64,000 nt of DNA, taken from Blastopirellula marina. GTDB lineage: Bacteria; Planctomycetota; Planctomycetia; Pirellulales; Pirellulaceae. The position numbers were made by a program, and so were the translations under genes. Location: NCBI RefSeq assembly GCF_002967715.1, contig NZ_PUIA01000016.1:806001-870000 (forward strand), read 5' to 3'. The first letter of the stretch is position 1, and every line of letters starts with the position of its first letter. Shown in pieces: positions 51,540 through 60,562 of this stretch. Below the pieces are notes generated by a model. It searched no databases. It was not told the DNA's origin and saw only the letters and a program-made list of their open reading frames with translations.

Positions 51540-54500
51540 ATGGCATCCGACGCACAAAAATCGAACAGTCGCTCCGTACACCACCTGGTGGTCCAGCGGG
51601 TCGAAGAAGCACGCCGTGGTGCGATGCGGCGGGTTCGTCTGCGCGGCACGGCGTGGGGACTCGCCGCCGGGCTGCTGTTGCTGTTGGGCATGGCCCTGTT
51701 CGATTATCTGTTGCGGCAAGACGATTTCGGAACTCGCTGGTTTCTCTCGCTGGTAACGCTTGGCGGCCTGGTGTTCGCGGTCGTCTGGTGGATTATCCCT
51801 GCGTGGAAGTGGGCCCCTTCGCTACAGCAGATTGCCCAGCGGATTGAACAGTTCTTTCCCGAACTGCGCGATAAGATTTCGAGCGCCTTGTTCTTCCTGG
51901 AACAGGACGAGGAAGACGCCGCCGGCAGTTCGGCGTATTTCCGCCGCAAGCACATTGCTGAGATGGCCGATACGTTAACCTACACCGATTTGTCGGTCGC
52001 CCTCAATCGTCATCTTGCTACCAAAGCTATTTATGCGCTTGGCGGTGTGGTCTTCGTGTTTTTGTCCGTCTTGCTCTTTTCGCCACAACAGTTCGGCACC
52101 GCCGTGTCGCGGCTGGCAATGCCGTGGAGCACGATCGAGTGGCCGCGACAAAATAACCTGGCCCTGATTGACCCGCCGAAAATTGTTCCGTTAGGGGGCC
52201 GCGCGGTGATCGAGGTGGAAGACCTCAATCACAATCTGCCTGCGATGGTCGAGCTTCAGGTTCGCTACGAATCGGATGGCCAACCGATGACGCACCCCAT
52301 GCAACTAGACCTGCAAGCCAACCGGATGGTTTACCAGTTAGATGGCATTCAGCGGGCTTTCGAGTTTCGCGTGGAAGGTGGCGACGACGACACGATGACC
52401 TGGCATGCGGTCGATGTGGTTAAGCCGCCGAAGTTCTCGGACGTGCAGGTCACGCTGGTTCCACCGGAATATACACGGTGGCTACCCAGCCAGTCGCCGC
52501 GATCGATCATCGCCCTGGAAGGAACGACCACGCAGCTATTTGGCAAAGTGGATCAGAAGATCACCCAGGCCGAGTTTGTCTTCGAGGCCAATGGCAAATC
52601 GGAAGTCTTCCCGTTGGTGATTGGCGAAGATGGCTACAGCTTTTCGACACCGCCGGAAGGTGCGGACAATGAGCCAGCCCAGGGGCCGATTCTGGCGGCT
52701 AGTGGAAATTATTGGATCGAAGTGACGGTTGAATCTGGCTTGAAGAAGGCCGAAGGGCGGCGTTTCCCCGTGCGTGTAATCGCCGACAAGCCTCCCATCG
52801 TTTCGTGGGTTCAGCCCGATCGCAATATGTCGCTCACGCTGTCGGCCCTGTTGGATCTTTCCGCAGGCGTTCGTGATGACTTGCAGACACAGGACGTGAA
52901 GTTGATCGTCAAGAAGCAGGCCGACAGCACCGTCCTCATCGAGCAGTCGCTTTTTACCGGTCCGGAAGAACGTCCCTTCGAATCGGCACCCAGCAACCTG
53001 GCGATGGGGCTCTCGGAAGATTTAGAGATCACCCACTCCCTCGATTTCTCCCAGCTGGAAGGTCTGACGCCTGGGACAATCCTGGAGTTGACGATCACCG
53101 CCACCGACTACCGCCCGCAAACCGGAACGAGCCTGCCACGGATCATCACGATCATTTCGCAGGAGCAACTCGACCAGCGTGTGAATCGGCAGCAGCGCGA
53201 GATCATCTCGAAGATTGCCGAGGCCCGCCGATTGCAGCAAGATGCCCGGCAGCAGACGCGCAGCGTGGAAATCAAGCTCGAAGAAGGCTCACAACTGGGA
53301 CCGGCGGAGTTGGCTAACCTGCAGAACGGCGAACAGAACCAAAAGAACGTTCGCGAGAAGCTGGTTGCCGGACGCGACAGTGCCGCCAAGCTGATTGACC
53401 AGTTATTGGATGAGCTGAAGCAGAATCGCCAAACCGATCACGATGCCTCGGAGATTTTGCAGGATCTGCAAGAGAAGATTCAGTCGATCGCTGATTCTGA
53501 ATTGACACCCATCGAATCGGAAATCACTCAGCTCCGTCGTCAGACACCACGCGGAAGCGAATCTGCCGACAAGCCTTCCGGCAAGAATACTCCGGCGGAA
53601 ACCGCCATGGGGGAACGCTCTGGCGAGAACAACTCGGACGAAAACACCCCAGACAATGAATCAGGTTCTGATTCCACGCCAACGAGGGCCGATAAGAATC
53701 AACCTAACCCGGAAGAGAACGCCGCAAAGCCAGACAGTGGTACGCCTGACGATCGCGATACGACTCCGACCGGAGGGGAAGAACCTTCGGACCAGCCGAT
53801 GACCGCGACACCGGCAACCGAGGGTTCGTCGGAATCGAACGAGCAGGACCCCAAGCGTACCCAGCAGCAGCTAGACCAGATTGGCAAGCGGCAAGAGAAG
53901 GTCGCGGGGCAACTGCAGGACTGGCAGAACGATCTGAACAAGTGGGATACCTTCCGCCGCTTCGCGATGGATGTGCGCGATTTGGCCAATCGTCAGAAAG
54001 ATCTTGAGAAGCGAACGGAAGAAAAACAAGCCGAGACGATTGGGCAGGATGTCGAACGGATGTCCCCGGAAGACCGCGCCGACTTGAAGCAGATGGCCGA
54101 AGAGCAAACGGACCTGGCCGGCGAACTCGATCGCATTCAATCGCGTATGCGAGACATGATGCAGAACGATCCGGAAAGCGAAGAGGTCGCGAACACCCTC
54201 AAAGACGCCATCAACGAGAACCGAGATGCGGCTGTCTCGCAGCGAATGCGGCAAGCAGGGCAGCGTATCGAACAGAACCAACTCTCTTCCGCCAAAGAGT
54301 CGCAGCAGCAGGTTGAAAAGTCGCTTGAGGACGTGCTCGACACGCTACAAAACCGTCGCGAGACCGACAAGAAAGAATTGAAGCGGAAACTGGACGAAGC
54401 TCAACAAGAACTGGAAGAGTTGCAAGATCGCCAGAAGGAACTCCAGCGCAAAGCGGAGGAAGCCCAAATGCAGTCTGGCGATATGGGGAACCAGCAGTCG

Positions 54501-55511
54501 CCACAATCGCAACAGCGAAAGCTCGAGAATCTGAAGCAACAGGCTAACCAGTTAAAGGAACAAGCTGAACGTCTGGCTCGCAAGCTCGAACGACTAACCG
54601 CTCAGAAAGCGGCCGAAAAGGTTCGTGATGCGGCGGAGCGATTGGAGGAAGCCGCCAAGAATGCCCAGAACATGGACACGCAGCAGCTTCAAGACGAGAT
54701 CGACCAGGCACAGAAAGACCTGGAAGAAGCTCAGCAGGAGCTCGAGGATCGCCAAGAGCAGGTCGAGCAAGACCTGGCCCAAGAGCAGGCCGCCAAGCTG
54801 AAGCAGTCGATCGAGCAGCTTATTATCCGCCAAACACGCATTCGAGATGAACTGGTTCGCTTGGACGAGATCAAAAAGAAGAGCGGGCAACTTTCTCAAG
54901 CCCAGAAACAAACGCTCGAAGGGATCTCGCTCGAACAAGCGACCCTGACCGACGAGATCCGCTCTTTCGCCGAGTCGATTGCCAAGGCCGAAGTGTATCA
55001 CCTTTCACTGCAATTGACTGCCGAGGTAACGACCGATCTTTCGCGGTTGCTGGACACCGGCGAGATCGACGCAAGAATGCTTTCACTGGCCGACGAAGCA
55101 GTGCAGCGACTCGAGCAGTTGATCGCTGCCATGGAGGAAGAAGAGAAACAGCAAGGTTCCCAAGATCAGCAACAGGACGACCAGCAGCAACAAGACCAAG
55201 GAGACCAGCAGCAACAGCAACAAGGTAGCCAGGATGGAATCAGCCAGACGGCTCAGTTACGGCTGTTGAAGATGATGCAAGAGGCCCTCAAGTCACGCAC
55301 CCAGACACTGGGCGAGAGAATTGAGAAAAAGGCCAACGAGGCAGACCAGGCCGAACTGTCGCGGCTTGCCGCGGAACAGGGACGACTCTCCGAGATGACG
55401 CTCAATTTGATCAAGAACACCGAAGAAGAGATCTTCGATCCTGAGAATCTGCCCGATATCGAACCGACCGAGCCTGCCGACGCCGATCAGGAGGAAGAGA
55501 ACGATGTCTAA
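51540..55511 (+). CDS. Giant coiled-coil membrane protein (DUF4175-like)
   Basis: 1323 residues from the ATG at 51540, GAGGA upstream. Three membrane helices occur near 38-58, 68-88 and 162-180. Residues about 190-520 are beta-rich (FKVxxVxPPEYTR-like segments such as VQVTLVPPEYTRWL). From about 540 to the end it is mostly long charged coiled coil, broken by a Ser/Thr/Pro/Glu-rich linker at about 685-780 and a Gln/Asp-rich stretch near 1200-1235. The layout resembles DUF4175 proteins of alphaproteobacteria. It is probably a periplasm-spanning stalk. It overlaps the next gene by eight bases. Confidence 0.83.
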   Translation: MASDAQKSNSRSVHHLVVQRVEEARRGAMRRVRLRGTAWGLAAGLLLLLGMALFDYLLRQDDFGTRWFLSLVTLGGLVFAVVWWIIPAWKWAPSLQQIAQRIEQFFPELRDKISSALFFLEQDEEDAAGSSAYFRRKHIAEMADTLTYTDLSVALNRHLATKAIYALGGVVFVFLSVLLFSPQQFGTAVSRLAMPWSTIEWPRQNNLALIDPPKIVPLGGRAVIEVEDLNHNLPAMVELQVRYESDGQPMTHPMQLDLQANRMVYQLDGIQRAFEFRVEGGDDDTMTWHAVDVVKPPKFSDVQVTLVPPEYTRWLPSQSPRSIIALEGTTTQLFGKVDQKITQAEFVFEANGKSEVFPLVIGEDGYSFSTPPEGADNEPAQGPILAASGNYWIEVTVESGLKKAEGRRFPVRVIADKPPIVSWVQPDRNMSLTLSALLDLSAGVRDDLQTQDVKLIVKKQADSTVLIEQSLFTGPEERPFESAPSNLAMGLSEDLEITHSLDFSQLEGLTPGTILELTITATDYRPQTGTSLPRIITIISQEQLDQRVNRQQREIISKIAEARRLQQDARQQTRSVEIKLEEGSQLGPAELANLQNGEQNQKNVREKLVAGRDSAAKLIDQLLDELKQNRQTDHDASEILQDLQEKIQSIADSELTPIESEITQLRRQTPRGSESADKPSGKNTPAETAMGERSGENNSDENTPDNESGSDSTPTRADKNQPNPEENAAKPDSGTPDDRDTTPTGGEEPSDQPMTATPATEGSSESNEQDPKRTQQQLDQIGKRQEKVAGQLQDWQNDLNKWDTFRRFAMDVRDLANRQKDLEKRTEEKQAETIGQDVERMSPEDRADLKQMAEEQTDLAGELDRIQSRMRDMMQNDPESEEVANTLKDAINENRDAAVSQRMRQAGQRIEQNQLSSAKESQQQVEKSLEDVLDTLQNRRETDKKELKRKLDEAQQELEELQDRQKELQRKAEEAQMQSGDMGNQQSPQSQQRKLENLKQQANQLKEQAERLARKLERLTAQKAAEKVRDAAERLEEAAKNAQNMDTQQLQDEIDQAQKDLEEAQQELEDRQEQVEQDLAQEQAAKLKQSIEQLIIRQTRIRDELVRLDEIKKKSGQLSQAQKQTLEGISLEQATLTDEIRSFAESIAKAEVYHLSLQLTAEVTTDLSRLLDTGEIDARMLSLADEAVQRLEQLIAAMEEEEKQQGSQDQQQDDQQQQDQGDQQQQQQGSQDGISQTAQLRLLKMMQEALKSRTQTLGERIEKKANEADQAELSRLAAEQGRLSEMTLNLIKNTEEEIFDPENLPDIEPTEPADADQEEENDV

Positions 55512-56454
55512 TCGATTTGTCACCACCAGTTGGATCATCGCCAGCCTGTTGATCGCGATGATGACGGTCCCCGTTCGCGCCCAGGAAGCGAAGGATGACG
55601 GGGCCGGAATGTCTTCGCTGGACGAAGAACTGTTCAACGACCTGGGGAGCGATCTGTTCGACGATCTTGATCTTCCGGCCGAAGCCAAAGCGGCACCGGA
55701 CGACTCGAAGCCCCCCGTTGATGCTGGCACGCCGACCGATGGTAAAGATGTCGGCGAAGGGGGGGCCAAGGCCAAACCGGAAGGACCACGCGGCTTTGGA
55801 ACCGATCAGACCGAACAGATTCAAGGAGAAGATCCCCTGACCAAAATCGGGGGACTGATGCGAGAAGTACAAAAACGAATCGCTGGTGGTCAGGCCGAAT
55901 CGAAAACGGTTGCGATGCAGCAAGAGATCATCGAAGAGATCGAAAAGCTTCTGGAACAGCAAAACAACCAGAACAATCAAAACCAATCCAATAGCAACTC
56001 CCAAAATCAGAATCAGCAGCAGAATCAACAACAGCAGCAACAGCAAAATCAGTCGCAAAGCCAGCAGCAACAAAACCAACAACAGAATCAGCAGCAGGGC
56101 GGCCAACAGCAACAGCAGCAACAATCAGGTCAGCAGCAGTCGCAGCAGCAACAGCAAGGGGAAAGCCAGTCGCAGCAACAACAGCAGCAAGGAGGGGACT
56201 CGCAGCCCAGCCAGGCTCAGATGCAAGAAGGGAAGACTAGCGAAGACTCCCAAAACAGCAGCGACAAAGTACGCGACGGCAAGGTCCTGGCGATCTCGCC
56301 CGAGGAACAAGACGCATTGATCAAAAAGGCCTGGGGCAATTTGCCGCCGCACTTGCGGAAGCAGATTTCCAACAGCTCGATGGAGCGGTTTCTGCCGAAG
56401 TACGAGCGACTGACCCAAGAGTATTTCCGCAAGCTGGCCGAAATCGAAGAATAA
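55504..56454 (+). CDS. Secreted Gln/Asn-rich protein
   Basis: 316 residues. A signal peptide (TSWIIASLLIAMMTVPVRA, cleaved near residue 26) is followed by an acidic region (MSSLDEELFNDLGSDLFDDLDL). A short helix comes next (GGLMREVQKRIAGGQAESKT). Residues 152-241 are almost entirely Gln, Asn, Ser and Gly. A conserved-looking C-terminal helical domain (ISPEEQDALIKKAWGNLPPHLRKQ; ERFLPKYERLTQEYFRKLAEIE) ends the protein. The C-terminal WGxLPxxxR element recurs in planctomycete proteins coded beside DUF4175-like genes. The low-complexity part is likely disordered and could self-associate. It starts inside the last codons of the giant protein. Confidence 0.85.
   Translation: MSNRFVTTSWIIASLLIAMMTVPVRAQEAKDDGAGMSSLDEELFNDLGSDLFDDLDLPAEAKAAPDDSKPPVDAGTPTDGKDVGEGGAKAKPEGPRGFGTDQTEQIQGEDPLTKIGGLMREVQKRIAGGQAESKTVAMQQEIIEEIEKLLEQQNNQNNQNQSNSNSQNQNQQQNQQQQQQQNQSQSQQQQNQQQNQQQGGQQQQQQQSGQQQSQQQQQGESQSQQQQQQGGDSQPSQAQMQEGKTSEDSQNSSDKVRDGKVLAISPEEQDALIKKAWGNLPPHLRKQISNSSMERFLPKYERLTQEYFRKLAEIEE
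55957..56226 (+). repeat. CAG/CAA-rich low-complexity coding repeat
   Basis: This encodes the Gln/Asn tract of the secreted protein (residues 152-241). CAG and CAA codons are mixed with AAT/AAC, so it is not a pure triplet repeat. Length is likely to vary between strains by slippage. Confidence 0.8.
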
Positions 56455-56467
56455 GCAGCGAAGCCGT

Positions 56468-57535
56468 ATGAGCCATTATTCTCGCCGAACTTTATTGAAG
56501 TCTGCCTTAGCCGCCGCCGGAAGCTGCGGTGTGGGGTCGCTGTTGCCCGCACAAGAGTGGCGCGGCACGTCTCGGCGCAACTCACGCGGGCTGATCACGC
56601 GCGAAGTGCAATCGAGCATCGATCAGGGGCTGCAGTACCTGGTCGAGCGGCAAACGATGGATGGCAGTCAACGCGGCGCGTTTGGTGCCGATGGCTACCG
56701 CGCGAATACGGCGGTCGTCGGCCTGGCCGGCCTGGCATTCATGGCCGCCGGTAGTTCGCCCAATCGCGGACCGTATGGAGCGAACATCTCCGCTTGCCTC
56801 GACTATCTGCTGGCCAACACGCAAAGCGGCGGGTTCGTTGCGCTACCCAACGCGCGCACGCATGGACCCATGTACGGACACGGGTTCGCGACACTGTTCC
56901 TGGCGGAAGTTTACGGAATGACCAACGCTCCGGAGCTTCGCGATACGGTTCGAGCAGCCATCAAGCTGATTGTCGACACGCAGAATGCCGACGGAGGCTG
57001 GCGTTATCAGCCGGTCCGTAGCGAAGCCGATATTTCGGTAACGGTCTGTCAGATGATGGCTTTGCGTGCGGCCAGGAATGCCGGCATCTTCGTCCCGAAT
57101 GAAACGGTTGATCGCTGCATCGATTACGTTACCCGCAGTCAGAACGCCGATGGGGGCTTCAGCTATATGCTAAGTGGCGGCCCTAGTGCGTTTCCGCGTT
57201 CGGCCGCTGGCGTTGTCGCACTATACAGCGCCGGTATGTACGAAGGGGAAGTGATCGAGCGGGCCCTGAAGTATCTGGACGACAACCTTCCCCAGGAAAG
57301 CACGTTCCGTGGGAATAACCATTTCTTCTACGGCCAGTATTATGCGGCTCAAGCGTTTTGGCACGTGGGCACACAGCGGTGGGATCGATACTACCGCATG
57401 ATCCGCGAAGTGCTGACCGAACGACAGACGGCCCAAGGTTTCTGGACCGACTTTATCTGTCCTGAATACGGCACTGCGATGGCTTGCATCGTACTGCAAC
57501 TTCCCAATAACTATCTTCCTATCTTCCAGAAGTAA
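56468..57535 (+). CDS. Prenyltransferase/squalene-oxidase-repeat protein, Tat-exported
   Basis: 355 residues. The leader SRRTLLKSALAAAGS has a twin-arginine motif (residues 6-7) and a cleavage site near LPA. The body is an alpha/alpha-barrel of the terpene cyclase/prenyltransferase/complement C3 type with QW-like repeats: QNADGGWRYQP near 175, QNADGGFSYML near 225 and the related RANTAVVGLAGLAFMAAG. The DxDD motif of true cyclases was not seen, so it is probably a binding or processing protein. Homologous genes stand in the same place beside MoxR/vWA genes in other planctomycetes, as far as I recall. The next gene begins five bases later. Confidence 0.85.
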   Translation: MSHYSRRTLLKSALAAAGSCGVGSLLPAQEWRGTSRRNSRGLITREVQSSIDQGLQYLVERQTMDGSQRGAFGADGYRANTAVVGLAGLAFMAAGSSPNRGPYGANISACLDYLLANTQSGGFVALPNARTHGPMYGHGFATLFLAEVYGMTNAPELRDTVRAAIKLIVDTQNADGGWRYQPVRSEADISVTVCQMMALRAARNAGIFVPNETVDRCIDYVTRSQNADGGFSYMLSGGPSAFPRSAAGVVALYSAGMYEGEVIERALKYLDDNLPQESTFRGNNHFFYGQYYAAQAFWHVGTQRWDRYYRMIREVLTERQTAQGFWTDFICPEYGTAMACIVLQLPNNYLPIFQK

Positions 57536-57540
57536 TCATT

Positions 57541-58743
57541 TTGCTTGCTCGTAGTTTCATCTTTGCTTGGATCGCACTCGCTGCGGGCGTCGCCTATGGT
57601 CAGACACGTCTTGACGGTCCTCTGATTGCCATCGGTAAACGAGAGGCGAACGTTGCAATCACCGAGATCCCGTCGATCGATCGTTGGAAAACCAGCGACG
57701 GTGACATCAACGCCACCAGCGTTGTTCGGTTTGGCAACCCGCATTTGATTCGTGACGATGGCGTTGTGGTGTTCGAGGATGGTTCTCGTATCGTGGCCAA
57801 GGAACTTCGTACCGAAGGGACGCAACTGCACGCCTACAACCGCTTGTGGGACGAACTCACGTTTCCCATGCGTCCGTTGCGGGGAATCCTGCTTCGTTCC
57901 TACTTGGATCCCGACAAAACGCAAATCTCGCTCGATCGTATTCATGCCTACGATGGCACACGCGATCGGTTGCTACTGGCCAATGGCGATTACATCGACG
58001 GCACGTTTCGCCGGCTAACTCCATTGTCGGTCGAGTTTCAAATCGGCGATAAGGCTTTGAAACTGGATCGCAAGCGGATCTCGGAGATTCACTTCGCTCG
58101 ATCGGCCGGCAAGTTGCCGACGGTAGAGCAGGGGGTTTGGGTGGGACTTCGCGATGGCTCGATGGTTTTAGCCACCGAACTGTCCCTGGCCGATGACATC
58201 CTGCGGATGCGTCTTAGCCAAGGCATTGCTCTGCGATCTTCCACCCTGGAAAACCCGTTTGTCTACGTGGCTTACTTGCGCCCGATTGAGACCGATGTCC
58301 GTTATTTAAGTGATCTGGAAGCGATCGGTTTCAAGAGCCTGGGCTTCTTGAATACGAACTGGGACTACCGCCAAGACCGCAACGTCCAAGGGGGAACACT
58401 CAAGTCCGACGGTTACGTCAGCCAGAAAGGTCTTGGCTTGCACGCGACTTCGCGTCTGGCTTACAAGGTCGAGAATCAAGCGGCCCGCCTGAAAGCGAAG
58501 GTCGGCATCGACGACGACACCGATGGTGCCGGCAGCGTGATCTTTAAAGTCTTTGTCAGTGAAACAGGAAAGTCGTGGGAAACGATCTACGAGAGCCCGA
58601 TCGTTCGGGGTGGTCAGGCACCGTTGGATGTCGATGTTTCTGTACAAGGCATGAAAGGGGTCGCCCTGGTCGTTGAGTATGCCGACGGAGCCGACGTCCT
58701 GGACCATGCGAACTGGATGGATGCCCGGTTCGAGATGGAGTGA
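57541..58743 (+). CDS. Secreted protein with C-terminal NPCBM/NEW2 domain
   Basis: 400 residues from a TTG (MLARSFIFAWIALAAGVAYG is a signal peptide). Residues about 40-245 are a beta-rich region of unknown type with repeated GDxIDG-like turns (VFEDGSRIVAKEL; LANGDYIDGTFR; LRDGSMVLATEL). The C-terminal 130 residues are an NPCBM carbohydrate-binding module: QKGLGLHATSRLAYKV and GIDDDTDGAGSVIFKVFVS match the domain's GLGxHAxS and GIDD elements. It probably binds galactose-type glycans at the surface. Its start lies five bases from the previous stop, and the next gene starts 20 bases after its end. Confidence 0.85.
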   Translation: MLARSFIFAWIALAAGVAYGQTRLDGPLIAIGKREANVAITEIPSIDRWKTSDGDINATSVVRFGNPHLIRDDGVVVFEDGSRIVAKELRTEGTQLHAYNRLWDELTFPMRPLRGILLRSYLDPDKTQISLDRIHAYDGTRDRLLLANGDYIDGTFRRLTPLSVEFQIGDKALKLDRKRISEIHFARSAGKLPTVEQGVWVGLRDGSMVLATELSLADDILRMRLSQGIALRSSTLENPFVYVAYLRPIETDVRYLSDLEAIGFKSLGFLNTNWDYRQDRNVQGGTLKSDGYVSQKGLGLHATSRLAYKVENQAARLKAKVGIDDDTDGAGSVIFKVFVSETGKSWETIYESPIVRGGQAPLDVDVSVQGMKGVALVVEYADGADVLDHANWMDARFEME

Positions 58744-58763
58744 ACCGCAGCGAGGTGCATACG

Positions 58764-59060
58764 ATGAAGCTTACCAATATCATCATGCATGATGGCTCGC
58801 GTGACTTCGGGGCTTTGCCAGAGTGCTACCCCTTCGAACAGCTCCGCGATCACATCGCCAGGCTGCCAGGTGCGAAGGTTACCGGTTTTGTTTCCGATCG
58901 AGTGACCGAGGCGTGGCTTGATTTCCGATATCGCGGTCACAGGTTCTCTGCCAACACCCAGTGTAGCGAGTGGTGGTTCTTCGTTGATGACCCGCAGTGC
59001 CCAGACGAGATTCTGCTGGAAGTGTTGACCTACTGCGCAAAAAAGCTGGGGCAAGGATAA
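58764..59060 (+). CDS. Small soluble protein, unrecognised
   Basis: 98 residues from the ATG at 58764, GAGGTG ten bases before it; a GTG at 58740 overlapping the previous stop is the other possible start. No signal peptide or membrane segment. It has a balanced alpha/beta composition (FEQLRDHIARLPGAKVTGFVSDRVTEAWLDF in outline; SEWWFFVDDPQCPDEIL). It resembles no family I can name. It probably belongs to the same transcript as the NPCBM gene. Confidence 0.75.
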   Translation: MKLTNIIMHDGSRDFGALPECYPFEQLRDHIARLPGAKVTGFVSDRVTEAWLDFRYRGHRFSANTQCSEWWFFVDDPQCPDEILLEVLTYCAKKLGQG

Positions 59061-59072
59061 CCTCGCCCCAGC
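59045..59072 (-). terminator. Terminator of the phosphoglycerate mutase gene
   Basis: Eight-base perfect stem GCTGGGGC / GCCCCAGC with a 12-base loop. On the minus strand it is followed by TTTTTTGCG. The plus side has no T-run, and the stop codon of the small protein lies in the loop. It therefore serves the minus-strand gene ending at 59101. Confidence 0.82.
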
Positions 59073-59100
59073 CTGATATGACTATCTGAACAGCGTGCGC

Positions 59101-60309
59101 TTACGCACCGTACTTTTGCAGACGACCGGCATTGGCCATGGCCAGGCTCATCAGGTACTGAGCTTCAAACAACCCCAAGCCGCCGCGGCAGGCAGTTGCT
59201 TCGCCGAAGGTCGTGTGACCGTCCGGTCGGCAGCAGTTCGAGTACAGCAAGGTAGGAACCGGGTGCCAGCTGTGGCTGGCCAGAAACGACGGAGTGCTGT
59301 GGTCGCCGGTAACGATCAACACGTCTGGGTTCAGCGCCAGGATCTTGGGGATCTGAGCGTCGAACTCTTCGGTTCGCTTCACCTTGGCATCGAAATCGCC
59401 ATCTTCGCCGCTCGAGTCGGTGTACTTGAAGTGGATGAAGAAGAAGTCGTACTCTTCCCAGTGTTGCTTCAGGACTTCCAGTTCTTCATCCAGCGAATGA
59501 GCATCACCCAGGATGTCCATACCGACCAGGCTCGCCAGCCCTTTGTACATCGGGTAGACGGCGATCGCACCCGCTTTCAGGCCGTACACTTCGTCGTAGG
59601 TAGGAATCGATGGCTTGGCCGAGAAACCACGCATCGTCAGGCAGTTGGCCTTCTTCTCGTCCTTAAGCATCTCTTTGGCCGCTTCAAAGAACTGCTTGGC
59701 GATGACAGCCGTCTTTTGGCTCGCTTCGTCGGCACCAACCGGATCAAGCGGCAGAACGCCGGTGGCTTGCGGGTCGGTATCGGCAACATGGCCGCCCAGG
59801 CCATCACCACCACGGAAGACCACCACGAAGCGGTGTTCTTTTACCGGCTTCACGATCACTTCCACGCCGGGAATCTTGATCGCGTTCAGGCTCTCGGCCA
59901 GCGGGGCGCTTTCTTCGGTTGGGATACGGCCGGCACGGCGATCGGTGATCTTGCCGTCGGCATCGATCGTGCAGAAGTTGCAGCGAACGGCGACATCACC
60001 TTCCTGCAAAGGAAGGCCGATACCCGTTGCTTCCAACGCACCACGACCGATCAGGAACTTCAGCGGATCGTAGCCGAACAGACCAAGGTGACCCGGACCG
60101 CTACCAGGGCTGATGCCTGGCTTCACGGGGATGCTTCCCCCTTGCACGCTCTTGGCGGCCAGGGCATCCAGGTTGGGTGTCTTGGCTGCTTCCAGTTCAG
60201 TCTTACCGCCTGGTTCGTGTGGCAGCCCACCCAGGCCGTCTCCGACAAACATGACGATCTTTGTGTTGTTCTTGGTCTTTAGGCTGCGCACCAGGTCGAT
60301 TTGGTCCAT
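59101..60309 (-). CDS. apgM: 2,3-bisphosphoglycerate-independent phosphoglycerate mutase, archaeal (ApgM) type
   Basis: 402 residues from the ATG at 60309; an upstream in-frame extension is not supported. Alkaline-phosphatase superfamily ligands are visible: VMFVGDGLGG at the start, SPGSGPGHLGLFGYDP with the Ser that takes the phosphate, IHFKYTDSSGEDGD near 315 and VTGDHSTPSFLASHSWHPVP near 350. It interconverts 3- and 2-phosphoglycerate in glycolysis. The archaeal-type length (about 400) and the GHLGLFGYDP motif separate it from the 510-residue bacterial iPGM. It is a single gene with its own terminator. Confidence 0.92.
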   Translation of the reverse strand: MDQIDLVRSLKTKNNTKIVMFVGDGLGGLPHEPGGKTELEAAKTPNLDALAAKSVQGGSIPVKPGISPGSGPGHLGLFGYDPLKFLIGRGALEATGIGLPLQEGDVAVRCNFCTIDADGKITDRRAGRIPTEESAPLAESLNAIKIPGVEVIVKPVKEHRFVVVFRGGDGLGGHVADTDPQATGVLPLDPVGADEASQKTAVIAKQFFEAAKEMLKDEKKANCLTMRGFSAKPSIPTYDEVYGLKAGAIAVYPMYKGLASLVGMDILGDAHSLDEELEVLKQHWEEYDFFFIHFKYTDSSGEDGDFDAKVKRTEEFDAQIPKILALNPDVLIVTGDHSTPSFLASHSWHPVPTLLYSNCCRPDGHTTFGEATACRGGLGLFEAQYLMSLAMANAGRLQKYGA

Positions 60310-60562
60310 GGCGTTGCTCTCTTTGCGATCTAACAAGTGGATGGGTGGGTAATTTGCATCAGGGGCACAGCCGTCAATTATCGGTTTTTTTGCCCTAATC
60401 ACAACCATAGCTGATTGGCAGGGAATACACCCTAAACCTTCATCTAGGCGGTACTTGGCAGCGATTGTCGACGTCCGTTATGGTGGTGGAAGTGAATTTG
60501 CGACAATGATCAACCGGCCAGCACACAGCTCTGCCGCAAACCTCCCAGGGAGAATCACTTCC

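Noticed and set aside
55957-56226. Possible CRISPR or tandem satellite array
   Set aside because: The repeat is irregular CAG/CAA/AAT codon usage in one open frame with no unique spacers; it is a coding Gln/Asn tract.
59095-60282. 395-codon plus-strand open frame
   Set aside because: It is antisense to the phosphoglycerate mutase, whose catalytic motifs are unambiguous, and contains the terminator side of that gene.
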